Below, piece by piece: positions 1 through 10,265 of a DNA stretch of 64,000 nucleotides. The stretch is from Dyadobacter sp. CY323 (GTDB lineage Bacteria; Bacteroidota; Bacteroidia; Cytophagales; Spirosomataceae). Below the pieces are notes generated by a model that saw only the letters and a list, made by a program, of their open reading frames with translations, ran no database searches and was not told the origin of the DNA. The stretch spans positions 310,001 through 374,000 of the forward strand of contig NZ_JAJUXH010000001.1 of NCBI RefSeq assembly GCF_021390245.1. The letters are read 5' to 3'. A program made the translations under genes and the position numbers. Each line of letters begins with the position of its first letter. The stretch's first letter is position 1.

Positions 1-200
1 CCATTACCTTTCAAGCGCTTTCCAATACTTACTATGCGGCCGTCTGAAATCAGCAGGTCTACATTCGGTTTACCGGCAGACCCGGTCCCGTCGATCAGTG
101 TCACATTCTTCAAAAGAACGGCTTTGGATTGGGCCAATCCGAGTAAAGGTATTGAAAGGCAAGCTATTAATGCCCAATTTATCTTCCATTTTCTCATCAT
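1..200 (-). CDS. Exported amidohydrolase, N-terminal part (runs off left edge)
   Basis: This is the first 66 codons of a minus-strand gene whose 3' end lies outside the window. Two in-frame ATGs at 200 and 197 are followed by a basic start and a hydrophobic run ending LLGLAQ, a typical signal peptide. The mature start reads VLLKNVTLIDGTG, then VDLLISDGRIVSIG, which is the beta-sandwich entry strand of metal-dependent amidohydrolases (imidazolonepropionase/dihydroorotase superfamily). The HxH metal motif would lie beyond the edge, so substrate cannot be judged. Family assignment rests on the N-terminal pattern only. Confidence 0.7.
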   Translation of the reverse strand, partial: MMRKWKINWALIACLSIPLLGLAQSKAVLLKNVTLIDGTGSAGKPNVDLLISDGRIVSIGKRLKGN

Positions 201-314
201 AGGTACTCGGATTTACGTAAGTTCTGGTATAGGTTTTGTATTTAAATGGCACTGTTTTCTGTATAAACGGAGTCAAAAGTAAGTTAGATAATCAATCCAT
301 TAAAAACTGTGGTT

Positions 315-491
315 ATGGCAAAATATTCAAAAAAAGCAGGTGAAAAAGTCGAAGAAGTACTGCATGAACAAAAGGAAGGCACGCTAAAATCCGGCTCGGG
401 AAAAAAAGTGACTTCCAAAAAACAGGCCATTGCAATCGGCTTGTCGGAAGCGCGAAAGGAGGGTGCAAAAGTGCCGAAGAAGAAAGACTGA
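315..491 (+). CDS. DUF6496 small basic protein
   Basis: This is a 58-residue, very lysine-rich protein starting MAKYSKKAGEKVEEVLHE and containing KQAIAIGLSEARKEGAKVPK. The pattern is recognised as the DUF6496 family, found widely in bacteria and of unknown function; the charge suggests nucleic-acid association, but that is only inference. An ATG two codons upstream (309) is possible, but 315 fits the family start. The gene is monocistronic and ends just before a strong hairpin terminator. Confidence 0.8.
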   Translation: MAKYSKKAGEKVEEVLHEQKEGTLKSGSGKKVTSKKQAIAIGLSEARKEGAKVPKKKD

Positions 492-508
492 GATACGACT
501 ATTTCTGG

Positions 509-546
509 AATCCTTTTCCTCAGTTCAAGAGGAAAAGGATTTTTTG
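509..546 (+). terminator. Rho-independent terminator after DUF6496 gene
   Basis: A perfect 13-bp stem (509-521 with 529-541) around a 7-base AGTTCAA loop is followed directly by a T run. It lies 18 bases after the stop codon of the DUF6496 gene. The remaining stretch to 730 is AT-rich; no convincing promoter consensus was found there. Confidence 0.9.
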
Positions 547-729
547 TATTTTAAAATAAACAATACGAAGTTGAGACGGAATAATAAAATTTTGTAGTAT
601 CTATTCAAGTATATGTCAAATCTGTTAATTTTAGTGGTTAACCTGCCGTAATTTTTGATTTCAAAAAGGACTATATTGTGAGGCCGTAATCCTGTAGAGA
701 CTATCTAAAACCCCAGGAAGCATTTTAGT

Positions 730-3700
730 ATGAATAATTTGAGGAAAGCGCTTTTCAAGTTGATGCGGAATGAGGCGGTTTTTGATTTCGTTCAGGATCA
801 TGCGGTAGATGGGCTTCTGATCTGGCAGCATTCCGATTCCGGAAGCTACTGGGCCGATAACAAGCTACTCGCAGCTATCTCCATATTAAATCCTGAAAGC
901 GAACCCGGCAGTCTGGCGGATCTCCTGGCAACGGAGCAATTCGCCAGGTACCGACAGCGAACAGTTACCCATTTTCAACAGAGTACCTCCGACTGGAAAG
1001 GTGAATTAAGAATAGAAAGCAATACAGGAAAATTTATCCGTTTTCGGCTCCAATCGATCGCCGTTTTCGACACGGATTTAGCTGAGGCACTGATTATCAC
1101 CGGGTTTATAAAACATAACCAGGAGGCCCCGGTGCCGGAATCTCCTACCAATACGCAGCTTTATTCCTTGCTATCGAACGCGACTTCTATCTACGTAGTC
1201 GGCATCGATACAGACGGGAATTACCTTCATGCAAACGATAGTTACTGCAATTTTTACGGAGTAAGCAGGGATGAAATTATCGGTACCTCTTCTCTGGTGG
1301 GGATTGTCCCGGAAGATATTGATAAGTGCCGCATTGTGGGTAACCAATGTCTGGTCAGACCGGGAATGCCCCATTCCACAAAGATCAGAAAGCAAACGTT
1401 TAGCGATGGCGTTAAAACGACCCGCTGGGAATTTACAGGGATCGCCGACGAAACGGGTACGGTACGGGAGCTTTTCTGCGTCGGTTATGACATCACACGA
1501 CAGACCATGGTGGAAGGAGATCTTTCCGTATTGGTTTCCAACATGCAGGATGTTCTGTTTACCATTTCCCGAGAAGGCGTTTTTACCTACATTTCGCCCA
1601 GCTGGACTTCTGTATACGGGTATTCCCTTGCCGAAACGCTGGGGCAATCGTTTACTCAGTTCATTCATCCTGAGGATATTGAAGTTTGTAGCGAGGCCCT
1701 GAGGGTCACCGTGGAAACCGGCCAGCCGGTATCAGGCGGCGTGGAGCACCGGATACGTCATAAAAACGGAAACTGGTCGTGGAGCAACACAGCCGCGAAT
1801 ATCGACCCGGGCAGCGGAAGGATTATCCTCACCAGCCACGATATCACCGAACTGCGCAATTCGAGAGAAAAGTTAAAAGAACTCGCCTTTGTCGCCTCAA
1901 ATACAACCGATTACATTGTTATTACAGACAGCCTCGGCCGCATTACATGGGTAAATACAGCATTTGAATCCCGGACGGGATATAACCTGGAGGAAATAAA
2001 GGGCAGGGACCGGGCGGGTCTGCTTAAAGGCCCGGAAACGGACCACGAAACGGTAGAGCGTATCTACCAGAATTTCAAACTGTTGAAAATCCTGCAGGAA
2101 GAAATTCTTTGTTATACGAGAACCGGCGAACAATACTGGATAGACCTTAAAATAACCCCTGTTTTCGACGACAGCGGAGCGTGCATCAACTTCATTGCGG
2201 TAGAACGGGATATCACGGCGCGTAAAAAATCCGAAGACCAGTTGAAGCGCATTACGGACATTCTCGAACAGACGAACCGGGTGGCCAGGATCGGAGGGTG
2301 GGAGCTTAATTTGAAAACAAAAGGCCTGTACTGGTCTTCGATAACGAAGGAATTGCATGAATTCGATCAGGATGAGGAGCCTGTGCTGGAAGAAGCCATT
2401 CTTTTTTATAAGGAAGGCCCGAGTCGGGATACGGTCAGGCGGGTTGTTCGGGAGGGTATAGCAAATGGTACCTCCTGGGACCATGAACTGCAGATAGTCA
2501 CCGCCAAAGGAAACGAGTTGTGGGTAAGGACCATCGGAAAGCCCGAAATGAAAGATGGGGTTTGTGTACGTATCTATGGTGCATTTCAGGACATTACAAG
2601 ACGTAAAAAGGCGGAGGTCGAAATACTCAATTCAGAGGCGAAATTCAGGGGACTTTACAACTCGACCAGCGATGCGGTAATTCTTTTTGACAAGGACCGG
2701 TTCCTGGACTGCAATATAGCAGCCTTGAAAATGTTTGGGATCGAATCTCCGGAACATCTGAGGGAAATGTCGCTGGGAACATTGTCGGGAGTACAGAATG
2801 CGGACGAACATGCGGAAAGTTTACAGTTGATCAGAGACAATATCCAGTTCGCCTATGACAAAGGCAGCCACAGTGTCGAATGGGTGTTCAAACGGTTTGG
2901 CGAAGACGCCGAACCATTTATAGCAGAAGTGCTGCTCACGCAGATCAGCGTCAACGATCAGACGATCATTCAGGCTGTGGTGAGGGACATTACCATTCGC
3001 AAAAGGGTGGAAACGGACTTGCATGAGGCCCGGAAGCATGCCGAGGCAGCAAGCAAAATGAAGTCGGAATTTCTTGCAAATATGAGTCATGAGATACGTA
3101 CACCGCTGAATGGCGTGGTTGGTTTCACGGACCTGCTCATGAAGACGAATCTGGATGAAACCCAGCAGCAATACATGTCGATGGTGTTCCAGTCCGCCAA
3201 TTCGCTCCTGGATATCATCAGCGACATTCTCGACTTTTCCAAAATCGAAGCGGGAAAGCTGGAGCTGACTTTTGATAAAACGGATTTGCTGGAGGTATGC
3301 GGGCAGGTCGCCGATATGGTGGCGTATCAGGCGCAGCAGAAGCACCTTGAAATGCTTTTGAATATTCCTGCCGAGATCCCGCATTTTGTATGGGCGGATT
3401 CGCTCCGGTTGCGGCAGATATTGGTAAACTTGCTGAGTAATGCGGTTAAATTCACATTGAAAGGTGAAATTGAGCTCCGGATTGAGCTGGTAAAAAAGGT
3501 GAACGATCTGGACAACAGTTTCCGGTTCTCCGTTCGTGACACAGGTATCGGCATTGACCCTCAGCACCAGAGACGAATTTTTGAAGCTTTTGCACAAGAA
3601 GATTCCTCAACGACAAAGCGATATGGCGGAACGGGCCTCGGTTTGACCATTTCCAACAGCCTGCTCGGACTAATGGGCAGCAAACTGGAACTGAGGAGCA

Positions 3701-4602
3701 GTCCCGAGAAGGGGAGTACTTTCTTCTTCGATGTTACTTTTACTGCCGTTCAGGGAAAAGATCTTTTTGAATGGGAAAATGTGCACGGTATCAAAAGAAT
3801 CCTCATTGTGGATGACAGTGAGAATAACGGACATATTTTAGCAGATATGCTTGACAATAAGGACATTTCGTCCGACTTTGTGCAAAGCGGGGATCAGGCC
3901 CTGGAATGCATCACGTCCGGGGAAGAATATGACGTGATCCTGATGGATTGCCACATGCCGGAGATGGGCGGGGTTGAAACGATAAAGAAAATAAGAGAAC
4001 AGCCAGATGAAAAGTTTCGAAAGCAGCCGATTATCTTGTTGAACGACACCTTTGAAGACGAAATGCTGACCATACTCCGGGATGAACTGGGCATTCAGCA
4101 TTTCTTACTTAAACCAGTCAAGATCCAGCAGTTGTTTTACACACTTTCTAATCTCGGTAAAAATGAAATCACTCCTCTCCGGCTGGAAAAGGAGCATTTA
4201 ATGGAGCAGAAAAAATTTGGGTTGGGGAAAGTGACTGTGCTGATTGCGGAGGATCATAAAATCAATATGATACTGGTTAAGTCCATGCTCATCAAGATAC
4301 TTCCTGATGTGACCATGGTGGAAGCCGCCAGTGGGCTGGAAGCCATCGAGCAGTTCCGCAAATCCAATCCGGATATTGTATTTATGGATATTCAAATGCC
4401 CGAAATGAATGGCTATGAAGCGACAAAAGGGATACGGATGCTGGAAACAGAGTCACACGTGCCCATTATCGCGCTGACTGCGGGAACAGTGGTAGGTGAG
4501 CGGGAAAAGTGCCTGGAAGCCGGTATGGATGACTATCTTACCAAACCGGTTGTCAAAGACACGCTGGAGCTTGCAATTCAGAAATGGCTCGTCAACGTTT
4601 AA
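730..4602 (+). CDS. Hybrid sensor histidine kinase with five PAS domains and two receivers
   Basis: This is a 1290-residue cytoplasmic-looking hybrid kinase with no signal peptide or clear membrane segment. A degenerate PAS-like region (about 1-140) precedes five PAS/PAC units at about 145-255, 258-380, 383-505, 506-625 and 635-755. HisKA follows with phospho-acceptor His787 ([13 protein letters not shown]), then HATPase_c ([23 protein letters not shown]). Two receivers end the protein, with acceptor Asp1073 ([11 protein letters not shown]) and Asp1220 ([14 protein letters not shown]). No HPt domain is present, so phosphate must pass to a separate partner if a full relay operates. The next gene starts 9 bases downstream and also encodes a kinase, so the genes are probably co-transcribed. 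The ligand sensed is unknown. Confidence 0.95.
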   Translation: MNNLRKALFKLMRNEAVFDFVQDHAVDGLLIWQHSDSGSYWADNKLLAAISILNPESEPGSLADLLATEQFARYRQRTVTHFQQSTSDWKGELRIESNTGKFIRFRLQSIAVFDTDLAEALIITGFIKHNQEAPVPESPTNTQLYSLLSNATSIYVVGIDTDGNYLHANDSYCNFYGVSRDEIIGTSSLVGIVPEDIDKCRIVGNQCLVRPGMPHSTKIRKQTFSDGVKTTRWEFTGIADETGTVRELFCVGYDITRQTMVEGDLSVLVSNMQDVLFTISREGVFTYISPSWTSVYGYSLAETLGQSFTQFIHPEDIEVCSEALRVTVETGQPVSGGVEHRIRHKNGNWSWSNTAANIDPGSGRIILTSHDITELRNSREKLKELAFVASNTTDYIVITDSLGRITWVNTAFESRTGYNLEEIKGRDRAGLLKGPETDHETVERIYQNFKLLKILQEEILCYTRTGEQYWIDLKITPVFDDSGACINFIAVERDITARKKSEDQLKRITDILEQTNRVARIGGWELNLKTKGLYWSSITKELHEFDQDEEPVLEEAILFYKEGPSRDTVRRVVREGIANGTSWDHELQIVTAKGNELWVRTIGKPEMKDGVCVRIYGAFQDITRRKKAEVEILNSEAKFRGLYNSTSDAVILFDKDRFLDCNIAALKMFGIESPEHLREMSLGTLSGVQNADEHAESLQLIRDNIQFAYDKGSHSVEWVFKRFGEDAEPFIAEVLLTQISVNDQTIIQAVVRDITIRKRVETDLHEARKHAEAASKMKSEFLANMSHEIRTPLNGVVGFTDLLMKTNLDETQQQYMSMVFQSANSLLDIISDILDFSKIEAGKLELTFDKTDLLEVCGQVADMVAYQAQQKHLEMLLNIPAEIPHFVWADSLRLRQILVNLLSNAVKFTLKGEIELRIELVKKVNDLDNSFRFSVRDTGIGIDPQHQRRIFEAFAQEDSSTTKRYGGTGLGLTISNSLLGLMGSKLELRSSPEKGSTFFFDVTFTAVQGKDLFEWENVHGIKRILIVDDSENNGHILADMLDNKDISSDFVQSGDQALECITSGEEYDVILMDCHMPEMGGVETIKKIREQPDEKFRKQPIILLNDTFEDEMLTILRDELGIQHFLLKPVKIQQLFYTLSNLGKNEITPLRLEKEHLMEQKKFGLGKVTVLIAEDHKINMILVKSMLIKILPDVTMVEAASGLEAIEQFRKSNPDIVFMDIQMPEMNGYEATKGIRMLETESHVPIIALTAGTVVGEREKCLEAGMDDYLTKPVVKDTLELAIQKWLVNV

Positions 4603-4611
4603 TAACGGAGA

Positions 4612-6438
4612 ATGCAAAAATTATACAGTCTGTTTTTTTCTTTCTTGATCTTAATCTCTTCTGCACTGCTTTCGGGCTGCCAGCCGAATGAGGCACGGGC
4701 AGTGGCCACCGCTAGAATATCCCCTGTAAACCTGACCGATCTATATGCAAAAGCCGAGGAATACGTGTCGGCCTGGCCGGACTCGTTGCTCGTCGTTGCT
4801 GAAAAAATGAAAGAAGAAGGTTTGCGTGTCCATGATAAAAAGGCGATTGTGCGGGGAGAGCGATACGAGGCGCAGGCAAGATGGAGACTTGGCAATCACA
4901 GAGAAGCAATGCGACTGGCCATTCATGCCTTATCCAACGCGGAACGCTGGAAGCTGCCCGCGGAGATCCCGGACATTTACGGCGTGATCGGAAATTTGCA
5001 TAAAGAAAAACACAATTATGACATGGCCATGTCGGCGGTAGACAACGGAATGAGCGTCGCCACCGAGATCGGCGATACGGTTTCCATTATTTATATGATG
5101 CGGCTGAAAGCGATGTTTACCCAGGGTATAGGCGCCAATACAAAGGATACCGCATTGATAAACAGATCTTTACATATGCATTTGGAGGGACTTAAGATCG
5201 CGGAATCTTCTCCGCGGCTGGAACGCCACCGAATTGGGTACTACAACAACATCGCGCAGGTGTATGTGAAACGAAAGGAAATGGATAAAGCGCTTTTTTA
5301 TGTCTCAAAGGGCATTACTCTCGCCAAAAAATACAACCAGCTGCTTTCACTCACATATAGCTATACCTGGCTTTCACAGGTACATCTTTATAATAATGAT
5401 ATCGAAAAAGCGACCGAATACCTGGGCGAGGCGCTCCGGATCGCTCAGGGCCTGAATAACCCATTCAGGCAAATGGAAATTTACAGCTATTTATACCAGG
5501 CACTTAAATCCACGAGCGATTATCAGCAGGCATTGCTGGCATACACCCGGTACAGCGAAATCAGAGATTCGTTACGTGTACTCGAAAACGTGCGCCAGGT
5601 AGGTGAACTTCAGGTTGAATATGAGGCAGAAAAAAAGGATCAGCAGATCAGCGCATTAGGGTTGATTAATGAGACAAAAACCAGGGAAACTGTCTGGGCA
5701 CTGGTCGGTTTGGGAACATTCCTGATACTATCGGTTTTTCTGATATTTCAGTATCGGATCATCCTGCGCAATAATGAGAATTTAAAGGTCAACAATCAGA
5801 AAATTGCCGATCAATCTGAAAAAATGAAGGTGCTGATGAAGGAATTGCACCATCGGGTGAAGAACAATTTACAAACCGTTTCCAACCTGCTAAGCCTGCA
5901 ATCAAACCGCCTGACGGATGAAGATGCGAGGCAAACCATTCTGACCGGGCAGCAGCGGATTGAGGCGATGTCGTTGATACACAAAAGCTTATACAACCAT
6001 GACAATGCTAATCTGGTGGACATGAAAGAGTATATGACGAATCTGGTTGAAAGCGTCATGCAGAGTTTTGGAGTAGATGAAAAGGAGTTGGAACTGAATT
6101 TGACCGTGGGTGTGGAACGGCTGGATATTGATACCGCAATGCCGCTGGGTCTGATCGTAAATGAGTGGATCACCAATGTTTTCAAACACGCATATCAGGA
6201 TGTGGAGGCTCCCAAACTAACTGTAATTCTTGATAAAAGGGAAAAACTTTATCTTGAAATGGCGGACAATGGGCCCGGAATCGATATGAAAACCTGGGAG
6301 CGGCCGGGGAGCTCATTTGGCATTAAATTGGTCAAAATACTAGCCAAGCAACTCGATGGACAATGTAAGGTGCTGATTATTAATGGTACTAAGTTTGTGC
6401 TAGAAGTTCCTTTGTCGGAACTTAGTGGTGCTGTTTGA
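4612..6438 (+). CDS. TPR-containing HisKA_2 sensor histidine kinase
   Basis: This 608-residue protein begins with a lipoprotein-like leader (LLSGCQ), followed by a helical TPR region (about 40-330), a coiled coil, one membrane span (about 361-381, VWALVGLGTFLILSVFLIF) and a cytoplasmic kinase. The kinase core carries the HisKA_2/HWE-type motif ELHHRVKNNLQ (His413/His414), then an HATPase with NEWITNVFKHAY and MADNGPGID. TPR/HisKA_2 kinases of this layout are common in Cytophagales and usually pair with a stand-alone receiver, which is the next gene. The start follows the upstream kinase by 9 bases. It could be anchored twice, by lipid and by the membrane helix. Confidence 0.93.
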   Translation: MQKLYSLFFSFLILISSALLSGCQPNEARAVATARISPVNLTDLYAKAEEYVSAWPDSLLVVAEKMKEEGLRVHDKKAIVRGERYEAQARWRLGNHREAMRLAIHALSNAERWKLPAEIPDIYGVIGNLHKEKHNYDMAMSAVDNGMSVATEIGDTVSIIYMMRLKAMFTQGIGANTKDTALINRSLHMHLEGLKIAESSPRLERHRIGYYNNIAQVYVKRKEMDKALFYVSKGITLAKKYNQLLSLTYSYTWLSQVHLYNNDIEKATEYLGEALRIAQGLNNPFRQMEIYSYLYQALKSTSDYQQALLAYTRYSEIRDSLRVLENVRQVGELQVEYEAEKKDQQISALGLINETKTRETVWALVGLGTFLILSVFLIFQYRIILRNNENLKVNNQKIADQSEKMKVLMKELHHRVKNNLQTVSNLLSLQSNRLTDEDARQTILTGQQRIEAMSLIHKSLYNHDNANLVDMKEYMTNLVESVMQSFGVDEKELELNLTVGVERLDIDTAMPLGLIVNEWITNVFKHAYQDVEAPKLTVILDKREKLYLEMADNGPGIDMKTWERPGSSFGIKLVKILAKQLDGQCKVLIINGTKFVLEVPLSELSGAV

Positions 6439-6464
6439 CGGTATACATACTGTCACCAAGAGTT

Positions 6465-6893
6465 ATGAATGATAAGAAAGTAAGCATATTGATCGTCGAG
6501 GACGAGGCAATTCAGGCAATGGGACTGGAGGAAACCCTGGAACGGGCGGGCTACCGGGTGGTTGGAATCGCGGATAACGGGCAGGAGGTTTTAGACTTTA
6601 TGTCTCGTGAAGAAGTGGATCTCGTTGTCATGGACATTCATATCAAAGGCGATATGGATGGTGTAAAAACGGCCCTGAAAGTCCGGGAGCTAAAACCGGA
6701 TCTGCCTATCATTTACCTGAGTGCTTATGTCGACCAGGAAACGGTCCGGCGGGCAATGGAAACTTCTCCGGCAGCGTATATCACAAAGCCTTACCGGCAA
6801 CTGAACCTCCTCGGTTCGATAGAAACGGCACTCTCCTATGTTCCTGCTGCGGACGACGATATAAAAGCAAATGACAGCCCGAATGCGGTTTAG
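6465..6893 (+). CDS. Single-domain response regulator (receiver only)
   Basis: This is a 142-residue CheY-like receiver without an output domain: VSILIVEDEA, phospho-acceptor in VVMDIHIKGDMDG, and the conserved lysine in YITKPY. The MDIHIKG.MDG form is typical of receivers paired with HisKA_2 kinases, and the gene lies immediately after such a kinase. A TTG at 6435 would overlap the upstream stop codon, but the ATG at 6465 places the first beta strand at the usual distance and is preferred. Output is probably through protein interaction or a relay. Confidence 0.9.
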   Translation: MNDKKVSILIVEDEAIQAMGLEETLERAGYRVVGIADNGQEVLDFMSREEVDLVVMDIHIKGDMDGVKTALKVRELKPDLPIIYLSAYVDQETVRRAMETSPAAYITKPYRQLNLLGSIETALSYVPAADDDIKANDSPNAV

Positions 6894-6921
6894 CATATTC
6901 AGACCGTCATTTTGATTTAAC

Positions 6922-6961
6922 ACGTTACCCATTTACAACGAATACGTTACCCATTTACAAC
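6922..6961. repeat. Two 18-bp direct repeats over an SDR stop codon
   Basis: ACGTTACCCATTTACAAC occurs at 6922-6939 and again at 6944-6961 (period 22). The right copy contains the last codons and stop of the minus-strand SDR gene; the left copy is a non-coding duplicate just beyond it. It looks like a small tandem duplication or slippage event. Confidence 0.85.
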
Positions 6962-7804
6962 TTGCCCTCCATTTGGATGGAGTACCTGGCCGCTCATATA
7001 GGAAGAATCCTCAGATGCAAGAAATACATAACACGTCGCTACCTCGCTCGGCTGGCCGGGGCGTTTGAATGGCGTGTCTTTCCCGAACTTTTCAACTCGT
7101 TCCGAATCAAATGTGGACGGAATAAGCGGCGTCCAGATCGGGCCCGGCGCTACTGCATTAACACGAATGCCTTTTTCAGCCAAAGATCCTGACAATGAGC
7201 GGGTATATGCCACAATCGCACCTTTCGTGGACGAATAGTCGAGCAAAGATGGGCTGCCGTGGTATGCGGTTACGGAAGTGGTGTTGACGATCGTGTCGCC
7301 TTCTGCCATGTGCGGCAATGCGGCTTGCGTAAAAAAGAAAAATGAAAAAATATTGGTGGCGAAAGTGTCGGCCAGCTGCGATGCGCTGATTTCGCGTATA
7401 TCCTCTTTCGGATGCTGCTCGGCCGCATTGTTGACCAGGACATTAATTTTGCCAAATTGCTCCACCGTCTTGCTTACCGCTTCTTTGCAGAACGATTCGT
7501 CCCGGATATCTCCCGGGATCAGCAGGCATGCTTTTCCTTCTGCTTCCACCATTGCCTTGGTTTCCCGCGCATCCTGACTTTCTTCCAGGAAAACAATCGC
7601 TACGTCGGCGCCTTCGCGGGCGAAATGCACTGCAACTGCCCGCCCGATACCACTGTCGCCACCGGTAATGAGTGCTGTTTTACCCTGCAGCTTTCCACTT
7701 CCCCGGTAGTTTTCGCGGATCACGATCGGGGCCGGATCCATGATCGCTTCAATGCCGGGCTGTACGTCTTGTGTTTGTCCCTGAGTATCTATCTGATAAT
7801 TCAT
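6947..7804 (-). CDS. SDR family NAD(P)-dependent oxidoreductase
   Basis: This is a 285-residue classical short-chain dehydrogenase with an N-terminal extension typical of the YhxC/GSP39 group (PGIEAIMDPAP). The cofactor motif TGGDSGIG is at 47-54, NNAA at 125-128, with catalytic Ser177, Tyr190 and Lys194. The C-terminal half carries the usual VNAVAPGPIWTPLIPS. The reading frame is open upstream to 8419, but that part is antisense to the next gene; MNYQID at 7804 is the sensible start. It is divergent from the NADH dehydrogenase gene. Substrate unknown; related proteins are often linked to general stress. Confidence 0.92.
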   Translation of the reverse strand: MNYQIDTQGQTQDVQPGIEAIMDPAPIVIRENYRGSGKLQGKTALITGGDSGIGRAVAVHFAREGADVAIVFLEESQDARETKAMVEAEGKACLLIPGDIRDESFCKEAVSKTVEQFGKINVLVNNAAEQHPKEDIREISASQLADTFATNIFSFFFFTQAALPHMAEGDTIVNTTSVTAYHGSPSLLDYSSTKGAIVAYTRSLSGSLAEKGIRVNAVAPGPIWTPLIPSTFDSERVEKFGKDTPFKRPGQPSEVATCYVFLASEDSSYMSGQVLHPNGGQVVNG

Positions 7805-7999
7805 GAGTGTATTATTTAAGTTTAAAATTTTGAAACCCGCCCGACAAAAAGGATGTGCCAGAAGCATGGATGAGCAAAGTTTTTCACACCCTGAATGCTG
7901 CCGGACACCGGAAAAAAGACCTGAAATGTGCGCCCGGAAGGTGGAGGCATAATTATAATAATGATTTGAAAAATGGTTTCCGGTTAACATTACTGATAT

Positions 8000-9262
8000 A
8001 TGAATCTGATAAAAATAGTCATCGTGGGTGGTGGTTTTGCGGGGATTAATCTCGCACAGAAACTTTCTAAGGATAAGAGGTTCCACATTACATTGGTCGA
8101 TAAAAACAACTACAATTTTTTTCCGCCACTGCTTTATCAGGTTGCCACAGGCTTTCTGGAGGCGTCCAATATCAGTTATCCGTTCAGGAAGTTTTTTCAG
8201 GATAAGGATAATATGCATTTCAGCTTTGGCGCGTTTCGTGAACTTTTCCCGGCTGAAAAGAGGATAGCAACTGAGAGCGGCGATATTTATTACGATTACA
8301 TTGTGCTGGCCACCGGAACGGAGAGTAACTTTTTCGGAATGGAAAACGTGAAAAAGAATTCCGTTCCCATGAAAACCGTGCAGGATGCGCTCGCACTCCG
8401 CAACCACATTCTCCGGCAAAAAGAAAGAGCCACCAAGATCCGGGATTCGTCGGAGCGACGGAAGATCCTGTCAATCGTCGTAGCGGGGGCCGGGCCAACG
8501 GGCGTTGAGATTTCCGGAATGCTGGCGGAAATGCACAAACGTATTTTTAAGAAAGATTACCCTGAACTGAAACGCGAAGAAGTACAGATCTATCTGGTTG
8601 ACGCACTGCCGGTTGTATTGAATCCAATGAGTAAAAAGTCTCAGGAAGAAACACTGGAAGAATTGCGGAACCTGGGAATCAATGTACTGCTGGACCATGC
8701 CGTAAAAGATTTTGAGAACGATGTCGTGACGTTTGCGAACGGAAAAACCATTGAAACTGAGACGCTGATCTGGACATCCGGGGTTACTGCGACGACAATT
8801 CCCGGGTTACCGAAAGAGGTACTCGGAAGAGGAAAAAGAGTACTGGTTGACCGTTTTAACAGAGTGGAAGGTTTTGACGATGTGTTTGCATTGGGCGACA
8901 TTTGCCTCATGAATACAGACGAGAAATTCCCGGACGGCCATCCGCAGCTGGCGCAGGTAGCGATTCAGCAGGGAAAAAACCTGGCCCACAATTTCGGATT
9001 ACTCATTGATGGCAAACCACTCGAACCGTTCCATTACACCGATAAAGGCACCATGGCGATCATCGGAATCAACAAAGCGGTTGCCGACCTGCCCGGCTTG
9101 CATTTCAAAGGTTTTATCGCGTACTTCCTGTGGCTGGTCGTGCATTTGTTTTCATTGATCCGTTACCGTAATCAAGTTAAAACGTTCTATAACTGGATAG
9201 TAGCTTTTATTACCAGAGATCAGTCGCTGCGTTTTATCATGGATTCTAAACCCGATAAATAA
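8000..9262 (+). CDS. Type II NADH:quinone oxidoreductase (NDH-2-like)
   Basis: This 420-residue flavoprotein has two Rossmann folds: FAD-binding VGGGFAG (residues 9-15) and NAD(P)-binding GAGPTGVE (163-170). It also has LLYQVATGFLE near the N-terminus and the FAD motif FALGDI (about 296). The C-terminal segment (about 370-410) is hydrophobic and aromatic, as in NDH-2 enzymes that dock on the membrane and pass electrons from NADH to the quinone pool without proton pumping. No signal peptide is present, so it acts on the cytoplasmic face. CorA follows 56 bases downstream in the same direction. Other pyridine-nucleotide disulphide reductases are less likely because no CxxxxC redox pair follows the first Rossmann fold. 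Confidence 0.9.
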   Translation: MNLIKIVIVGGGFAGINLAQKLSKDKRFHITLVDKNNYNFFPPLLYQVATGFLEASNISYPFRKFFQDKDNMHFSFGAFRELFPAEKRIATESGDIYYDYIVLATGTESNFFGMENVKKNSVPMKTVQDALALRNHILRQKERATKIRDSSERRKILSIVVAGAGPTGVEISGMLAEMHKRIFKKDYPELKREEVQIYLVDALPVVLNPMSKKSQEETLEELRNLGINVLLDHAVKDFENDVVTFANGKTIETETLIWTSGVTATTIPGLPKEVLGRGKRVLVDRFNRVEGFDDVFALGDICLMNTDEKFPDGHPQLAQVAIQQGKNLAHNFGLLIDGKPLEPFHYTDKGTMAIIGINKAVADLPGLHFKGFIAYFLWLVVHLFSLIRYRNQVKTFYNWIVAFITRDQSLRFIMDSKPDK

Positions 9263-9318
9263 GTGTTTTGTGACCAGTCAATTATCTAACACCGTTAGTA
9301 ACCTTCCTGAGTTAATTT

Positions 9319-10221
9319 ATGATCAAAACCATTACCGATCCCTCTGAATTTCCCTTTGAATGGCTGGATGTATTCGATCCGGATGAGGAAGAGATCAAAA
9401 AACTGGCAGAAAAGTACGATTTACACGATTCGTCCATCAAGGACTGGCAGGAGGGAGATCATCTTCCCAAATACGAAAACGTCGGCGCCTACGCATTCAT
9501 CATTGCCAGGGTGCACACAAAACAAGTGTCGTCACAGGCGGATACTGTCCTCGAACTGACAGACAAAGTTGCCATTTTCACAACCCCGGAACGGGTGATC
9601 ACCATTCACAGAAAAGAATGGCTGGGGCCGGAAATGATCAAAGAAAATCAGTTGAAACAGCACAATTGTCAGAATACACATCACCTGGTGAACGAGATCG
9701 TAAAAAATTGTCTCGAAACCTATGAAAAACCTTCTGTAAAACTCACCAAGGATATTGAGTACTACGAGGAAAATATGTTCTTGAAAAACCGGAAGGCGTC
9801 CCTTCTGGAGGGATTATACTACCTGAGAAGGAGAGTGGAGGTCACCCGGAGAATCATCATGTTGTCCCATGAGATCATTGACAAAATGGATGCCCCGGAA
9901 CATTCAAATACCTACACCCGCGACACCCGCGACCTTTTTGTGAAGCTTCAGAACATTTACGATACCTTATTTGAGAACATGAATCAGCTGGTGATGATTT
10001 ATTTTTCGATTTCTTCGCAGCGAACCAACGAAACTGTCCGCGTCTTAACGGTCTTTTCAGTATTTTTCATGCCGTTAACCTTCATTGTCGGTATTTACGG
10101 AATGAACTTCAAATACATGCCTGAACTCAATATGAGGCTTGGCTATCCGGTTGTGATGGGCCTGATGGTGGTGATCACCATTGGGATTTATGTGTGGTTC
10201 AAAAGACGCGGCTGGTTGTGA
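9319..10221 (+). CDS. corA: CorA-family magnesium/divalent cation transporter
   Basis: This is a 300-residue inner-membrane protein. A large acidic N-terminal cytoplasmic domain and long helices precede two C-terminal membrane spans, with the signature GMN at 261-263 (VGIYGMNFKYMPEL) at the pore mouth and a basic C-terminal tail (KRRGWL). The length is typical of the family. CorA forms pentameric channels for Mg2+ (and Co2+/Ni2+); the ion cannot be told from sequence. No Mg-sensing riboswitch was recognised in the 56-base gap upstream. Confidence 0.93.
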   Translation: MIKTITDPSEFPFEWLDVFDPDEEEIKKLAEKYDLHDSSIKDWQEGDHLPKYENVGAYAFIIARVHTKQVSSQADTVLELTDKVAIFTTPERVITIHRKEWLGPEMIKENQLKQHNCQNTHHLVNEIVKNCLETYEKPSVKLTKDIEYYEENMFLKNRKASLLEGLYYLRRRVEVTRRIIMLSHEIIDKMDAPEHSNTYTRDTRDLFVKLQNIYDTLFENMNQLVMIYFSISSQRTNETVRVLTVFSVFFMPLTFIVGIYGMNFKYMPELNMRLGYPVVMGLMVVITIGIYVWFKRRGWL

Positions 10222-10265
10222 GAGCACATACGTTTACCATTCTCTGAAAGCGAGTACATGACTTT

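Noticed and set aside
2821-3597. 258-residue minus-strand frame in the hybrid kinase
   Set aside because: Antisense to HisKA/HATPase motifs; no family pattern.
7805-8419. N-terminal 205-residue extension of the SDR frame
   Set aside because: It is antisense to the NADH dehydrogenase gene and lacks family pattern; the SDR starts at 7804.
9263-9318. Magnesium riboswitch before corA
   Set aside because: Only 56 bases without a recognisable fold.
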